Source of the DNA: Chromatiales bacterium | GTDB taxonomy: Bacteria > Pseudomonadota > Gammaproteobacteria > UBA6429 > Thiohalophilaceae | DNA length: 64,000 bases | Direction: 5' to 3' | NCBI GenBank assembly: GCA_027032075.1 | Contig: JALVOC010000220.1 | Coordinates: forward strand, 1 to 64,000 | In this document: positions 45,452 through 54,897 of the stretch, in pieces | Layout: each line of letters opens with the position of its first letter | Position numbering within the stretch: position 1 is the stretch's first letter | Notes under the pieces: generated by a model | The model's database searches: none | What the model saw: only the letters and a program-made list of their open reading frames with translations | Told to the model about the DNA's origin: nothing | Made by a program: the position numbers and the translations under genes

Positions 45452-47701
45452 GTGGCAGACGAAATCAAAATTGGAGCCTATATTTGTCAGGGCTGTGGTA
45501 TTGGCGATCGTGTTGATACCGCCCAACTGGCGCAAGTCGCTCAACGTGACGCCAAGGCAAGCATTGTCAGAGAGCATGCCTTTTTGTGCAACGCCGAAGG
45601 CGTGAAAATGATCCAGGACGATATCGACAACGAAGGTGTAAACCGCGTTGCGATTTGTGCCTGTTCACGCCGCGCCAAGACCGAAGCCTTTAATTTCGAG
45701 GGTGTGGCGATCACGCGCGGCAATCTGCGCGAGGGCGTCATCTGGATCCGTCCCGATACCGATGAAGCACGTGAAACCACGCAGGACATGGCCGATGACT
45801 ATGTGCGCATGGCGGTGACGGAAGCGAAGTACATGACACCGCCGAAGGGCGATGACAATACCAAGTACACGCCCAAGGTGCTGATCGTCGGTGGTGGCGT
45901 GAGTGGCATGACCGCAGCGGTCGAAGCGGCCAAGGCCGGTTACCAGTGCACCATCGTGGAAAAATCAGGTGCACTCGGCGGTGCCGCCGCCAAAGCCTGG
46001 AAGCGTATTCCGCAGCACGCTCCTTATGCCGATCCGGAAGACACCGGCGTGGCCGAGCTGATCAAGGCGGTGGAAGAGAGCGACAAAATCACCGTACATC
46101 TGAACTCGCATCTGACCAAGACATCCGGTGCGCCGGGACGTTTTTCCGCCGATATCACCACCGAGAGCGGTTCCACCACCACGGAAAACTTCGGTGCCAT
46201 CGTCCAGGCCTCCGGTTACTTTGAATATGACGCCAGGCAGCTGCCTGAACTGGGTTATGGCAAGTCAGCGAACGTGGTCACCCAGGCAGAACTGGATGCA
46301 ATGGCCAAAGAGGCAGACGGTGGACCAATCAAGACCAAAGACGGCAAGGAAGTGAACAGTGTCGCCTTTATCCAGTGTGCCGGGCAGCGGAGTGAAAAAG
46401 AGGGCCATCTGCCTTATTGTTCCGGTCACTGCTGCCTGACTTCGATCAAGCAGGCGATGTACTTCAAGGATCAGAATCCGGATATCGATACCAACGTCAT
46501 CTACACCGATTTGCGCACGCCCGGTGCCGGTGGCGAGGACTTCTATCGCAGCGGTCAGCAAAAAGGGATCACTTTCACCAAAGGCGCGGTGAGTGAAGTG
46601 GTCGCGAGTGGTGATGCCCTGGAAGTGAAGTTCAAGGATCTGATCCTCGACGAAGATACCAGCGAAAAGGTCGATCTCGTCGTACTGGCGACGGGTCAGG
46701 TACCCAACTCCGGCGTGGACATCGAGGCCATGGCGGCCGTTGTCGAGGGCGAGGAAGATGGGGCAGAGCCGGAAGAACCCACCGCCGTACAGGTGCCGGT
46801 GGAATCCATTCTCAACCTCACTTACCGCCAGGGGCCGGATGTGCCGCACCTCAAGTATGGTTTCAATGATTCCCACTTCATCTGTTTCCCCTACGAAACC
46901 CGGCGTACCGGCATTTACACCACCGGTCCGGTGCGGCGTCCGATGGATATGCAGCAGGCCATCGAAGATGCGACCGGCGCCGCGATGAAGGCCATTCAGG
47001 CCATCGAGAATGCCGCCAAGGGGCGGGCCGCTCACCCGCGTTCCGGTGATCTGAGCTTCCCCAGCTTCCGCCGTGAGGGCTGTACCCAGTGCAAGCGTTG
47101 TACGGTAGAGTGCCCGTTTGGCGCAATCGACGAGGATGAAGAACGCTACCCGCAGTTCAACGAAGAGCGCTGCCGCCGTTGCGGCACCTGTATGGGGGCC
47201 TGTCCGGTGCGCGTCATCTCGTTTGAAAACTACTCGGTGGATTCTGTCGGGCAGCAGCTGAAAATCGTCGACATTCCGGATGAATTCGAGGAGAAACCGC
47301 GTATTCTGGCACTGGCCTGTGAAAACGACGCCTACCCGGCCCTCGACATGGCCGCGATGAACAAGGTGGAATACAGTGCCTTCGTGCGGGTTATTCCGGT
47401 CCGCTGCCTGGGTTCGGTCAACCTCATCTGGATCACGGATGCGCTCAACAGCGGTTATGACGGCGTGGTGATGATGGGTTGCCAGAAGGGCGAAAACTAC
47501 CAGTGTCATTTCGTCAGAGGTTCTGAAATTGCCCATGTGCGCATGAGCAAGGTGGACGACACGTTGCAGTCGTTGAGCCTGGAACCGGAACGTGTCAGTG
47601 TTCACGAAGTCGCGATTACCGATATCGAAAGGGCGCCGGCGCTTATCAATGAAATGGCCGAAACTATTGAGAAAATCGGCATGAGCCCATTCAAATTCTA
47701 G
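45452..47701 (+). CDS. qmoB: QmoB, HdrA/MvhD-like flavin Fe-S protein
   Basis: A 749-residue flavoprotein with HdrA-like FAD domain (VLIVGGGVSGMTAAVEAAK, CAGQRSEKEGHLPYCSGHCCLTSIKQAMYF), two ferredoxin clusters (CTQCKRCTVECP, CRRCGTCMGACP) and a C-terminal MvhD domain (LACENDAYPALDMA...VRCLGSVNLIWITDALNSGYDGVVMMGCQKGENYQCHF). GTG 45452 follows GGAGGG. It is the fused form usual for QmoB and forms one operon with qmoA and hdrCB. Confidence 0.93.
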   Translation: MADEIKIGAYICQGCGIGDRVDTAQLAQVAQRDAKASIVREHAFLCNAEGVKMIQDDIDNEGVNRVAICACSRRAKTEAFNFEGVAITRGNLREGVIWIRPDTDEARETTQDMADDYVRMAVTEAKYMTPPKGDDNTKYTPKVLIVGGGVSGMTAAVEAAKAGYQCTIVEKSGALGGAAAKAWKRIPQHAPYADPEDTGVAELIKAVEESDKITVHLNSHLTKTSGAPGRFSADITTESGSTTTENFGAIVQASGYFEYDARQLPELGYGKSANVVTQAELDAMAKEADGGPIKTKDGKEVNSVAFIQCAGQRSEKEGHLPYCSGHCCLTSIKQAMYFKDQNPDIDTNVIYTDLRTPGAGGEDFYRSGQQKGITFTKGAVSEVVASGDALEVKFKDLILDEDTSEKVDLVVLATGQVPNSGVDIEAMAAVVEGEEDGAEPEEPTAVQVPVESILNLTYRQGPDVPHLKYGFNDSHFICFPYETRRTGIYTTGPVRRPMDMQQAIEDATGAAMKAIQAIENAAKGRAAHPRSGDLSFPSFRREGCTQCKRCTVECPFGAIDEDEERYPQFNEERCRRCGTCMGACPVRVISFENYSVDSVGQQLKIVDIPDEFEEKPRILALACENDAYPALDMAAMNKVEYSAFVRVIPVRCLGSVNLIWITDALNSGYDGVVMMGCQKGENYQCHFVRGSEIAHVRMSKVDDTLQSLSLEPERVSVHEVAITDIERAPALINEMAETIEKIGMSPFKF

Positions 47702-47711
47702 GAGCTGGTCC

Positions 47712-48338
47712 ATGAGCACAATGAATCAAGCAAAGGTAGAAAAATACCGCAATGACTTTCTCAAGGAAGTCACCGCCAATGTGGAAGAAGGCGAATGGGT
47801 GAAAATGTGCATGCAGTGTGGTGTGTGTGCAGGTTCCTGCCCGTTTGGTCCCTACTGGGAGCATCCGCCGCAGGAAATCTTCATGATGATCCGCGCCGGC
47901 AAGCGTGAGGAAGTGCTGACCTCCACCTCCATGTGGATGTGCACCTCCTGCTATAACTGTATCGCGCGCTGCCCACGTGAGCTGCCTATCACCCACATCA
48001 TGCACGGTCTGGCACATTATGCCGATCGCCTGGGCCTGGCACCGAAAAACCAGCCGACGCGCAAGTTTGCCAATCTTTTCTGGAACAACCTGACGAAAAA
48101 AGGCCGCGCGAACGAACTCAAGTTGGGGATTGCGCTGTACTTCATGAACGGTTTTATCGAAGGCATCAAGACCGCCCTGAAGATGCAGAAAATGGGACTC
48201 AATATGTTCAAGACCAAACGTTTGAGCCCGATGGAACTCCTCGGCGGGCACGGCATCAAGGACACGGGTGGTTTGCACGCCATCCTGAAAAAAGCCCGTG
48301 AAATTGAATTGGCCAACGCTGAAAAGTTTAACGGCTAG
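47712..48338 (+). CDS. hdrC: HdrC-like iron-sulfur protein (replaces QmoC N-domain)
   Basis: A 208-residue protein with two [4Fe-4S] sites, CMQCGVCAGSCPFG and CTSCYNCIARCPRELP. It resembles HdrC and the ferredoxin part of QmoC, but has no cytochrome b helices. In some sulfate reducers and sulfur oxidisers qmoC is replaced by hdrBC (family knowledge). The ribosome site is AGGAGCTG. The path to quinone is unclear without a membrane part. Confidence 0.88.
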   Translation: MSTMNQAKVEKYRNDFLKEVTANVEEGEWVKMCMQCGVCAGSCPFGPYWEHPPQEIFMMIRAGKREEVLTSTSMWMCTSCYNCIARCPRELPITHIMHGLAHYADRLGLAPKNQPTRKFANLFWNNLTKKGRANELKLGIALYFMNGFIEGIKTALKMQKMGLNMFKTKRLSPMELLGGHGIKDTGGLHAILKKAREIELANAEKFNG

Positions 48339-48349
48339 GAGATAACTAC

Positions 48350-49249
48350 ATGTCGAAGAAAGAATATTCCTTTTATCCTGGCTGCTCTTCACAGAAAGGA
48401 GCTTCCGCATCCAACTACCAGGTCTCGGTAGACAGCATGTGTGACGTGCTGGATATCAAGTTGAACGAAATCCCGGACTGGAATTGCTGTTCAGCTTCGA
48501 TCGGTTATGCCGGTGGCGGGGTGCTGCCACGGCTGGCACTCTCGGCGCGCAACATGGCGTTGTCCGAACAGGCACATGGCGATCAGGATATCGTTGCCAC
48601 CTGTGCCGCCTGCTGGCTGGCGACGCGCGAGACCAAAGAGCGTCTGTTGCACGACGAAGCCCTGATGAAAGACACCAACGAAGCACTGGCTGCCGGTGGC
48701 CTCAAGGTGGAAGCCAAGCAGAACGTGCGTCACATGGTGGAAGTCTTGATCGAGGATTTCGGTTACGACGGTCTGGCGAAAAACGTGAAGAAACCCCTGG
48801 ATGGTATCAAAATCGCAGGCTATGTCGGTTGTCAGACCAACCGTCCTTTCGGGATTGCTGGCGAATCCTTCGAGAATCCCAAGTACCTGGACAAACTGAT
48901 TGAAACCATGGGTGCCGAGCCGGTGGAAAACTATGACAAGAAGGTTTCTTGCTGTGGCGGTGCCCTGATCTTCAGTGAACCCGAAAAGAGTCATGCGCTG
49001 ATCAAGGATATCATTGAAGCGGCCTATGACGGCGGTGCGGACATGATTGTCACACCTTGCCCGGTTTGCCAGCTGAACGTGGAAGCGTACCAGGATCAGA
49101 TCAACGCCAAGTACAAAACCAAGTTCAATATGCCGGTGGTCTACTACAGCCAGTTGATGAGCGTGGCCTATGGTAAATCAGGCAAGGAAGCCGGCCTCGA
49201 CGGCCAGGTGATTGCCGCCAGGAAACTGGAGGAAATCGCCGGCAAATAA
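48350..49249 (+). CDS. hdrB: HdrB-like CCG-domain protein
   Basis: A 299-residue HdrB-type protein with two cysteine-rich CCG domains: NCCSASIGYAGGG (near residue 45) with CAACW, and SCCGGALIF with CPVC. These bind the noncubane [4Fe-4S] clusters of HdrB. With HdrC it would complete a Qmo-like complex. An intrinsic terminator follows. Confidence 0.88.
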   Translation: MSKKEYSFYPGCSSQKGASASNYQVSVDSMCDVLDIKLNEIPDWNCCSASIGYAGGGVLPRLALSARNMALSEQAHGDQDIVATCAACWLATRETKERLLHDEALMKDTNEALAAGGLKVEAKQNVRHMVEVLIEDFGYDGLAKNVKKPLDGIKIAGYVGCQTNRPFGIAGESFENPKYLDKLIETMGAEPVENYDKKVSCCGGALIFSEPEKSHALIKDIIEAAYDGGADMIVTPCPVCQLNVEAYQDQINAKYKTKFNMPVVYYSQLMSVAYGKSGKEAGLDGQVIAARKLEEIAGK

Positions 49250-49270
49250 GCCCCTCTTGCCAGGCACAGA

Positions 49271-49300
49271 AGAAACCCGCTTTCAGGCGGGTTTCTTTTT
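49271..49300 (+). terminator. Terminator of the qmo-hdr operon
   Basis: GAAACCCGC (49272-49280) pairs with GCGGGTTTC (49287-49295), followed by TTTTT. It is a classic Rho-independent terminator. Confidence 0.9.
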
Positions 49301-49590
49301 GCTTGTAAAAAAAGTGAAAGGGCTTGATAATCAGATTTACGTAAGGTGTTGATTTTTATAGATATTAAAAATTCAGAATATTATATAATTTTAATTACCT
49401 ATGCATATAGTCGTAGATACATGCATGCCTGACAGCCATATACTTTTGTATGAGGTTGAAGCCGGATGTGTGTTAAAGATGTTAAAAATATAAACATGTG
49501 TAAACAATCATCATATGCGCTTATCCAAAACACCCTGATGCCGCTACAGTTTATCAGGAAGATTGCATATATCGTTTAGAGGTCAAGCAG
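49301..49590. other. AT-rich intergenic region before PstS-like gene
   Basis: About 290 bp, AT-rich, without a gene. No Dnr or clear Pho box was seen. Confidence 0.5.
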
Positions 49591-50505
49591 ATGAAGTACA
49601 GGAAATTATTAGTAACAGTGCTGGCTTGTGGAGTCAATTTGATGTTGGTGTCTCCTGTCATCTACGCCGCGGAACAGACGGTCATCAATTGGGCCGGTTG
49701 TGGTATTACCAAGAAAGCATTCATGAAAGAACTGGCTGCAGAATATGAAAGACGCACCGGCATTAAAGTAAATATCAGCGGTGGTGGTGCGACCAAAGGT
49801 ATTCGCAATGCAGCTGCGGGCAATATCGACATCGGCGGTGCCTGCCGCGTCGCGGTGGAAAATCATCCACTGGAGCGGAATGCGCATCAGATCCCGGTTG
49901 CCTGGGATGCACTGGTGGTGATTGTGAATAAAAAGAACCCTGTAGAGAACATCAGTTTTCAGCAATTGCAGCAGGTTTATCTGGGCAAGATCAAAAACTG
50001 GAAAGAGCTGGGCGGCAATGATGCCCCGATCGAACTCTATGTGCGTCGCGGCAAAATGTCGGGCGTGGGTCGTACCCTGCGTGAGCTGGTGTTCCATAAT
50101 TTCGAACAGAATTTCAAGGCCACCTATGTGGTGAAATCCTCCGGGCCGGTGGAAAAAGGGGTGCTGAAGAACGTCAATGGTATCGGTGTCACCGGTATCA
50201 GCAGTGCCAAACGGCGTGATGTGAAAATCATCAAGCTGAATGGCAAGGCGCCCACCTACGAGAACATCAAAAACGGTAAATATGTGTTGTATCGCCCGCT
50301 CTATCTGGTGATCAAGTTCGGCAACAAAGACAAGAAGGTGCGTGACTTTATTCGTTTCGCGGTGAGTCGTGAAGGACAGAAGATCATTCGCAGTCAGGGC
50401 ACCGTGCCTTATTCCGAAGCGATGGCGCTGGTAATGCAGCAGTTGAAGCAATATGACAACGCCATGCGGGATGGTCTGTTTTCCACCAAAGCGGCTTTAA
50501 AATAA
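49591..50505 (+). CDS. PstS-like periplasmic substrate-binding protein
   Basis: A 304-residue secreted binding protein with signal peptide (VIYA-AEQ, about residue 26) and the PBP type-2 phosphate-like fold: SGGGATKGIRNAAAGNIDIGGACR (the serine/arginine anion pocket), DALVVIVNKKNPV, LQQVYLGKIKNWKELGG and RSQGTVPYSEA. There are no pst transport genes next to it, and an extra cysteine sits in NWAGCGITKK. It may bind phosphate or another oxyanion such as sulfate or molybdate; it is monocistronic with its own terminator. Confidence 0.85.
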   Translation: MKYRKLLVTVLACGVNLMLVSPVIYAAEQTVINWAGCGITKKAFMKELAAEYERRTGIKVNISGGGATKGIRNAAAGNIDIGGACRVAVENHPLERNAHQIPVAWDALVVIVNKKNPVENISFQQLQQVYLGKIKNWKELGGNDAPIELYVRRGKMSGVGRTLRELVFHNFEQNFKATYVVKSSGPVEKGVLKNVNGIGVTGISSAKRRDVKIIKLNGKAPTYENIKNGKYVLYRPLYLVIKFGNKDKKVRDFIRFAVSREGQKIIRSQGTVPYSEAMALVMQQLKQYDNAMRDGLFSTKAALK

Positions 50506-50523
50506 ACAAAAAAACGGCAAAAT

Positions 50524-50553
50524 AAAAAGAGGCGCTGTATGCGCCTCTTTTTA
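50524..50553 (+). terminator. Terminator of the PstS-like gene
   Basis: AAAAAGAGGCGC (50524-50535) pairs with GCGCCTCTTTTT (50541-50552). It can work in both directions. Confidence 0.9.
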
Positions 50554-51073
50554 TTTGTATTGTCGCTTAATGAACATCTGCATTTTATCCGGGGGAACCC
50601 CCTCAAATTGCCTATACGTGCCGCAAATTGTTCATAAAACTTAATGAGTGCAGTTGAAAATCATCACGTTAAAAGACTATATCCGGTTTTTTAAAAGCCG
50701 GCTGCCTGAGTAAAAAGTGTATCAAGAGATTGCATTTTTGATCGTATTTGCCTGCTACTGTTGCTGAATATTTTCAGTATTCTACGCTTGAGCGTTAACC
50801 TTACATAAATGTCAAGACACTACTGCCCACCGTAACAAGACGCAGTGAATGAAAATTTCCATTCGAATAAAATTTAATCAATCTGCAAGAAACAATTGCG
50901 TTTTCATTGTCCAAAATCCATACCACCATGATGCAGTAAATCATGCTCCTGTTGGCAAGCGATAAACAGCGTGCTTGAGGAAATAAAATCAAGCTGGAGC
51001 GTGATCCCCTCACCCCAACCCTCTCCCTCCGGGAGAGGGAGTCAGGTTGTGCTGCCGTTTGGGCTGGAATCGG
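50554..51073. other. Intergenic region with repeat
   Basis: About 520 bp. The only marked structure is the repeat at 51006-51047. An open frame at 50801-51013 (minus) lacks a ribosome site and family features. Confidence 0.5.
51006..51047. repeat. Dispersed CCCTCACCCCAACCCTCTCCC-type element
   Basis: It holds CCCTCACCCCAACC followed by CCCTCTCCC / GGGAGAGGG around TCC. This inverted unit is seen in many gammaproteobacterial genomes as an extragenic repeat (family knowledge). Confidence 0.75.
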
Positions 51074-51973
51074 TTAATCGTCGATATAGTCTTCAAACGG
51101 CTCTTTTTGTTTCGCCAGTTCCGCTTCCAGCTTGCGGCGTGCCTCGAGGATTTCCTTGCGCTCTTCCATGCGTTTTTCATAGGCACCATCCTTGAGCGGG
51201 ATGCTGTTTTCGCCGAACAACACCTGTTTCAGCAGGCGGTAGCCGAACTTGAGGCGTTCGATATCATCATTGGTGATACGCTCGAATTCCTCTTGCGGGA
51301 CATCGTAAATATTGCTGAAACTGGAGGAATTGAGAAATTCCTTGAAACGATCGGTGTCGTAACAGACAAGGAAGAAGAACTGGAAACTGGTCGGACTGGG
51401 CTTGCCCACGGCCGGTCCGGTTGATTTCTTTTTCAGGATCAGGCGGTAATAGTCACGGTTCAGTTCGTCGAATTCCTCGACCCCCTGTTCGCGCCGGTAG
51501 TCCGCCACGGAAATTTCCCGCGTCTCCTTGTGCCCCATGCAGTGAGGTTCTTCCACCAGGGCGTAGTGCTGCTCATCATGGTACTCGTCCGCCTTGCGTG
51601 AGGACAACAGAGCGATAGGGTAGTAACGGCAGGCGGAGGGGCGATCCTCGTAGACGGTGCAGCCCTTTTCCTCATCCATGAACAGGCAAACCGGCTCGTC
51701 ATCGGTGGTACGCATCTTCACACCAGGCATGCCGTGAGCGTCCATCTCGAAGGGTACGGTGTGTTTTTTCAGGAATTCGGTGGATGTCATCCCCAGGCGG
51801 TTTTTCAGACGAATGATGTCGTAGGGCGCCAGGGTGATGTCCGCCTGTTTGCAGCAGGCGTTGAAACAGGAAATGCCAGGATAACAGTTGAAGGCGATCC
51901 TGGTGTTCAGTTGCAGCTGGTGTGGCTGCACCGGGCTGTCAAAAGGAATGTCTTTAAATTCTTTGTTGCTCAT
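51074..51973 (-). CDS. YkgJ-family cysteine-cluster protein
   Basis: A 299-residue protein with the YkgJ zinc/iron-binding pattern: CYPGISCFNACCK near residue 30, VCLFMDEEKGCTVYEDRPSACRYYP and HCMG. The C-terminus is a charged helix. Function of the family is unknown. The ATG 51973 is preceded by GGGAGGG. It may act as a metal-binding maturase, but nothing nearby shows that. Confidence 0.85.
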   Translation of the reverse strand: MSNKEFKDIPFDSPVQPHQLQLNTRIAFNCYPGISCFNACCKQADITLAPYDIIRLKNRLGMTSTEFLKKHTVPFEMDAHGMPGVKMRTTDDEPVCLFMDEEKGCTVYEDRPSACRYYPIALLSSRKADEYHDEQHYALVEEPHCMGHKETREISVADYRREQGVEEFDELNRDYYRLILKKKSTGPAVGKPSPTSFQFFFLVCYDTDRFKEFLNSSSFSNIYDVPQEEFERITNDDIERLKFGYRLLKQVLFGENSIPLKDGAYEKRMEERKEILEARRKLEAELAKQKEPFEDYIDD

Positions 51974-52252
51974 GTTCTACCCTCCCTTTCGGGAATTACC
52001 TCATGTGAACCGCCTATTATAGCGGAAAAGTGGCTGGAAAATGTCCTGAAATCGGTTTGAAACCTGAGGATCCTGACCCTGAAAAACCCTGAATCTGGAA
52101 GGGAATAGAGGGGTGCAAGGCTGCAAAATCAGCGTATTTTTTGCCGCTCAAGTTGCAGGAAGGTTTGCGGGGAATGGCGCTGGAGACAAAACTGCTCTTC
52201 CTGGGTTGTTCCCTGCCTTCCGCTTTGATCAGCTGGAAAATTTCTTTCAGGT
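51974..52252. other. Intergenic region, aprA end / YkgJ gene
   Basis: About 280 bp. The frame at 52113-52304 has no family features and overlaps the aprA terminator; it is not accepted as a gene. Confidence 0.5.
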
Positions 52253-52280
52253 AAAAAAATCCGGGGCCGAAGCCCCGGAT
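52253..52280 (-). terminator. Terminator of sat-aprBA operon
   Basis: On the minus strand the stem 52280-52272 with 52267-52259 (ATCCGGGGC/GCCCCGGAT, loop TTCG) is followed by seven Ts. Confidence 0.92.
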
Positions 52281-52313
52281 CCTTTAACTCCACTGTGTGA
52301 GTAAGTACTGGAC

Positions 52314-54311
52314 TTACTTGAACAGCTTGCTCTTGTCGACAAGATCTTTATGCGCACGCTTGAACACAGTCCAGGTGTGAGTCTTCTTGTCGTAAATGGA
52401 GTTTACGAAGCATTTCCAGTTGTCCTCGTCGATGAAGTTCTTATCGGCGCGGTAGTAGAAACCCGGGTAACGGGATTCTTCACGGAACTGGATGTGCTTC
52501 ATGTGGGCTTCTGCAGTGAGGATGCGGTGGTAGTTTTCCCAGGCCCGCAGCAGTTCGTGCAGGTCTTTGGCGCGCATCTTCAGGGCGTCTTCCTTCAGCA
52601 TGGCCAGCTTTTCTTCAGCCACTTCAAGCATGGTAGCGTTAGTGGTGTAGTAAGTGGCAACACCAGCTACATATTCGTCCATAATCTTCTGCAGACGGAA
52701 TTGCAGCATTCTCGGTGTGATGTAGTTCGGGTTGACGTCGATAGCAGTGGTGTAGTCCTTGTACTCAAGGTAGGTCTTCACCGGCTGGTAGATTTCGGCA
52801 ACCAGATCCTCGACGGAAGTGTCGAGTTCCGGAGTCCAGTCCTTGTTGTCGATGCAGAACTTGACCATGGACTTGGCAGCCATACGGCCTTCAGCATGAG
52901 AACCGGAAGAGAACTTGTGACCGGATGCGCCCACGCCGTCACCGGCTGTGAACAGGCCCTTGACCGTAGTCATGGAGCGGTAGCCCCAGTTCCAGCCCTT
53001 CGGCAGGTGGTCAGGTACGCCGGGTTCTGCTTCGTCAGTCGGTGCACCAACGTCAGTCGGGCCGGAAACCCAGATACCACAACAACCGGAGTGGGAGCCC
53101 AACAGGTAGGGTTCGGTAGGCATCAGTTCAGAGTTTTTCTTCTCCGGCTCGATGTTTTCACCAACCCAGACACCACACTGGCCGACACACATGTCGAGGA
53201 AATCTTCCCATGCTTCGGCTTCCAGATGCTTCACTTCGCGAGGAGACAGCGTTTCGCGCAGATTGGCAAGGGCGGTTACGGTGTCCATGTATATAGGACC
53301 ACGGCCTTCCTTCATTTCGTGCAGCATCAGGTGGTTACGCAGACAGGAAGCAGGTACGGCGGCCTGACCATAAGGAGGATAGTCGTCCAGCATTTCCTTG
53401 TTGCGGTCCATGTAGACTTCACCAAAGGCGTTGATCGCTTTGGCCTTGAACAGCAGGAACCATGCGCCAACCGGACCGTAACCGTCTTTGAAACGGGCAG
53501 GTACGAAGCGGTTTTCCATCAGGGTCAGCTCGGCACCAGCTTCGGCAGCCATGGCGTAGGTGGAACCTGCGTTCCACACCGGGTACCATGCGCGGCCCTG
53601 ACCTTCACCCACGGAGCGGGGACGGAAGAGGTTTACACAACCACCGGCAGCCAGCAGGCAGGCCTTGAACTTGTAAACAATGACTTTGTTTTCGCGGGTG
53701 GAGAAACCGACGGCACCGGCAACACGGTTGGAGTCGTTCTTGTCGTTTACCAGTTTGACGATAAAGATACGTTCGTCGATGTTTTCCGTACCCAGGGCTT
53801 TCTTCGCAGCTTCAGCGACGATCCACTTGTAGGATTCACCGTTGATCATGATCTGCCACTTACCGGAACGTACCGGTTTGCCGCCTTCTGCCAGCGGTGG
53901 CAGGCCCTTGGAACCGTCGAAACGTTCGCCGTTTTCGTCAGTTTTCCAGATCGGCAAGCCCCATTCTTCGAACAGGTGTACGGATTCGTCGACCACGCGG
54001 CCCAGATCATAGGTCAGATCGTCACGGGTGATGCCCATGAGGTCATTGGAGACCATGCGGGCATAATCCGCCGGATCCTGTTCCGGACCGATGTAGGTGT
54101 TGATTGCAGACAGACCCTGGGCAACGGCACCGGAGCGGTCCATTGCAGCCTTGTCGACGAGTTTTACTGTCAGGTCGTGTCCTTCTTTCTTGGCGGCTTC
54201 GATCCAGCGCATGATTTCATAACCAGCGCCGCAGCAAGCCATGCCACCACCGATAAGAAGAATATCGACTTCTTCTTCGATGACTTCAGGATTACCAAAT
54301 TCTCCTGCCAT
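52314..54311 (-). CDS. aprA: Adenylylsulfate reductase alpha subunit AprA
   Basis: A 665-residue FAD protein that interconverts APS with sulfite and AMP; here it should run toward APS. FAD motif DILLIGGGMACCGAGYEI (residues 16-33), the R/H-rich active region LVDKAAMDRSGAVAQGLSAINTYIG, and CVNLFRPRSVGEGQGRAWYP are conserved AprA features. Codon usage is strongly biased, consistent with high expression. It is 34 nt after aprB, the usual B-A order, preceded by sat. Confidence 0.98.
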   Translation of the reverse strand: MAGEFGNPEVIEEEVDILLIGGGMACCGAGYEIMRWIEAAKKEGHDLTVKLVDKAAMDRSGAVAQGLSAINTYIGPEQDPADYARMVSNDLMGITRDDLTYDLGRVVDESVHLFEEWGLPIWKTDENGERFDGSKGLPPLAEGGKPVRSGKWQIMINGESYKWIVAEAAKKALGTENIDERIFIVKLVNDKNDSNRVAGAVGFSTRENKVIVYKFKACLLAAGGCVNLFRPRSVGEGQGRAWYPVWNAGSTYAMAAEAGAELTLMENRFVPARFKDGYGPVGAWFLLFKAKAINAFGEVYMDRNKEMLDDYPPYGQAAVPASCLRNHLMLHEMKEGRGPIYMDTVTALANLRETLSPREVKHLEAEAWEDFLDMCVGQCGVWVGENIEPEKKNSELMPTEPYLLGSHSGCCGIWVSGPTDVGAPTDEAEPGVPDHLPKGWNWGYRSMTTVKGLFTAGDGVGASGHKFSSGSHAEGRMAAKSMVKFCIDNKDWTPELDTSVEDLVAEIYQPVKTYLEYKDYTTAIDVNPNYITPRMLQFRLQKIMDEYVAGVATYYTTNATMLEVAEEKLAMLKEDALKMRAKDLHELLRAWENYHRILTAEAHMKHIQFREESRYPGFYYRADKNFIDEDNWKCFVNSIYDKKTHTWTVFKRAHKDLVDKSKLFK

Positions 54312-54345
54312 GTTGAATTACCTCTTGTCTTGATAATTTAAAGTG

Positions 54346-54813
54346 TTATTTACAGATCAGTTCGCTCGGATCACCAGCGCGGTAACCATTGCACGAGACA
54401 AAGAAGCCGGGTTCGTCGATCTTGGAAAGATCGGCTTCCGGTTTGCCTGCATAAGGATCAATGGAACCTTCAGGTGTGGTGCGGATCGGGAACTTGAAGC
54501 GTTTCATGGTGCCGTTGCGGAACTTGATAGTCCACATGATGGAGTCGGTACCGCGCAGAGGCTGTACAGAACCACCCAGTGGGACGATGTCGGCATAGTG
54601 ACGGGCTTCGATTGCCTGTTGAGGGCAAATCTTCACGCAGCTGTAGCATTCCCAGCACTGTTCCGGTTCCTGGTTGTAGGCTTTCATGGCATGGCCGGTA
54701 TCAGTACCGTCCTTGTCCAGTTTCATCAAGTCATGCGGGCAGATATACATGCACGCTGTCTTGTCCTGGCCTTTGCAGCCATCGCACTTTTCAGTACGGA
54801 CATAAGTAGGCAT
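54346..54813 (-). CDS. aprB: Adenylylsulfate reductase beta subunit AprB
   Basis: A 155-residue electron-transfer subunit with two [4Fe-4S] motifs: CDGCKGQDKTACMYICPHDLM and CWECYSCVKICPQQAIEARHYAD. It passes electrons from AprA to the Qmo-type complex. ATG 54813 is preceded by GAAGGAGGGG. Confidence 0.97.
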   Translation of the reverse strand: MPTYVRTEKCDGCKGQDKTACMYICPHDLMKLDKDGTDTGHAMKAYNQEPEQCWECYSCVKICPQQAIEARHYADIVPLGGSVQPLRGTDSIMWTIKFRNGTMKRFKFPIRTTPEGSIDPYAGKPEADLSKIDEPGFFVSCNGYRAGDPSELICK

Positions 54814-54857
54814 AAACCCCTCCTTCTACTTGCAAGTTAAAATAAACGTTTGAAACA

Positions 54858-54891
54858 AAGCCCGTGAAGCCTGGGCAGGCGCTCACGGGCT
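54858..54891 (-). terminator. Stem-loop between sat and aprB
   Basis: AGCCCGTGA (54891-54883 on the minus strand) pairs with TCACGGGCT (54867-54859), then TTGTTT. It may be a partial terminator or an RNA-processing site that sets different levels of Sat and AprBA. Confidence 0.6.
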
Positions 54892-54897
54892 CTGGTA

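Noticed and set aside
46265-47719. A 484-codon open frame antisense to qmoB
   Set aside because: Shadow of qmoB; composition is typical of antisense translation.
50801-51013. 70-codon minus-strand ORF
   Set aside because: No ribosome site, and it runs into the dispersed repeat at 51006.
52113-52304. 63-codon plus-strand ORF
   Set aside because: It reads through the aprA terminator hairpin; no family features.
52350-54341. A 663-codon open frame antisense to aprA
   Set aside because: It mirrors aprA exactly; long antisense frames arise from the strong codon bias of highly expressed genes. The product has no recognisable domain.
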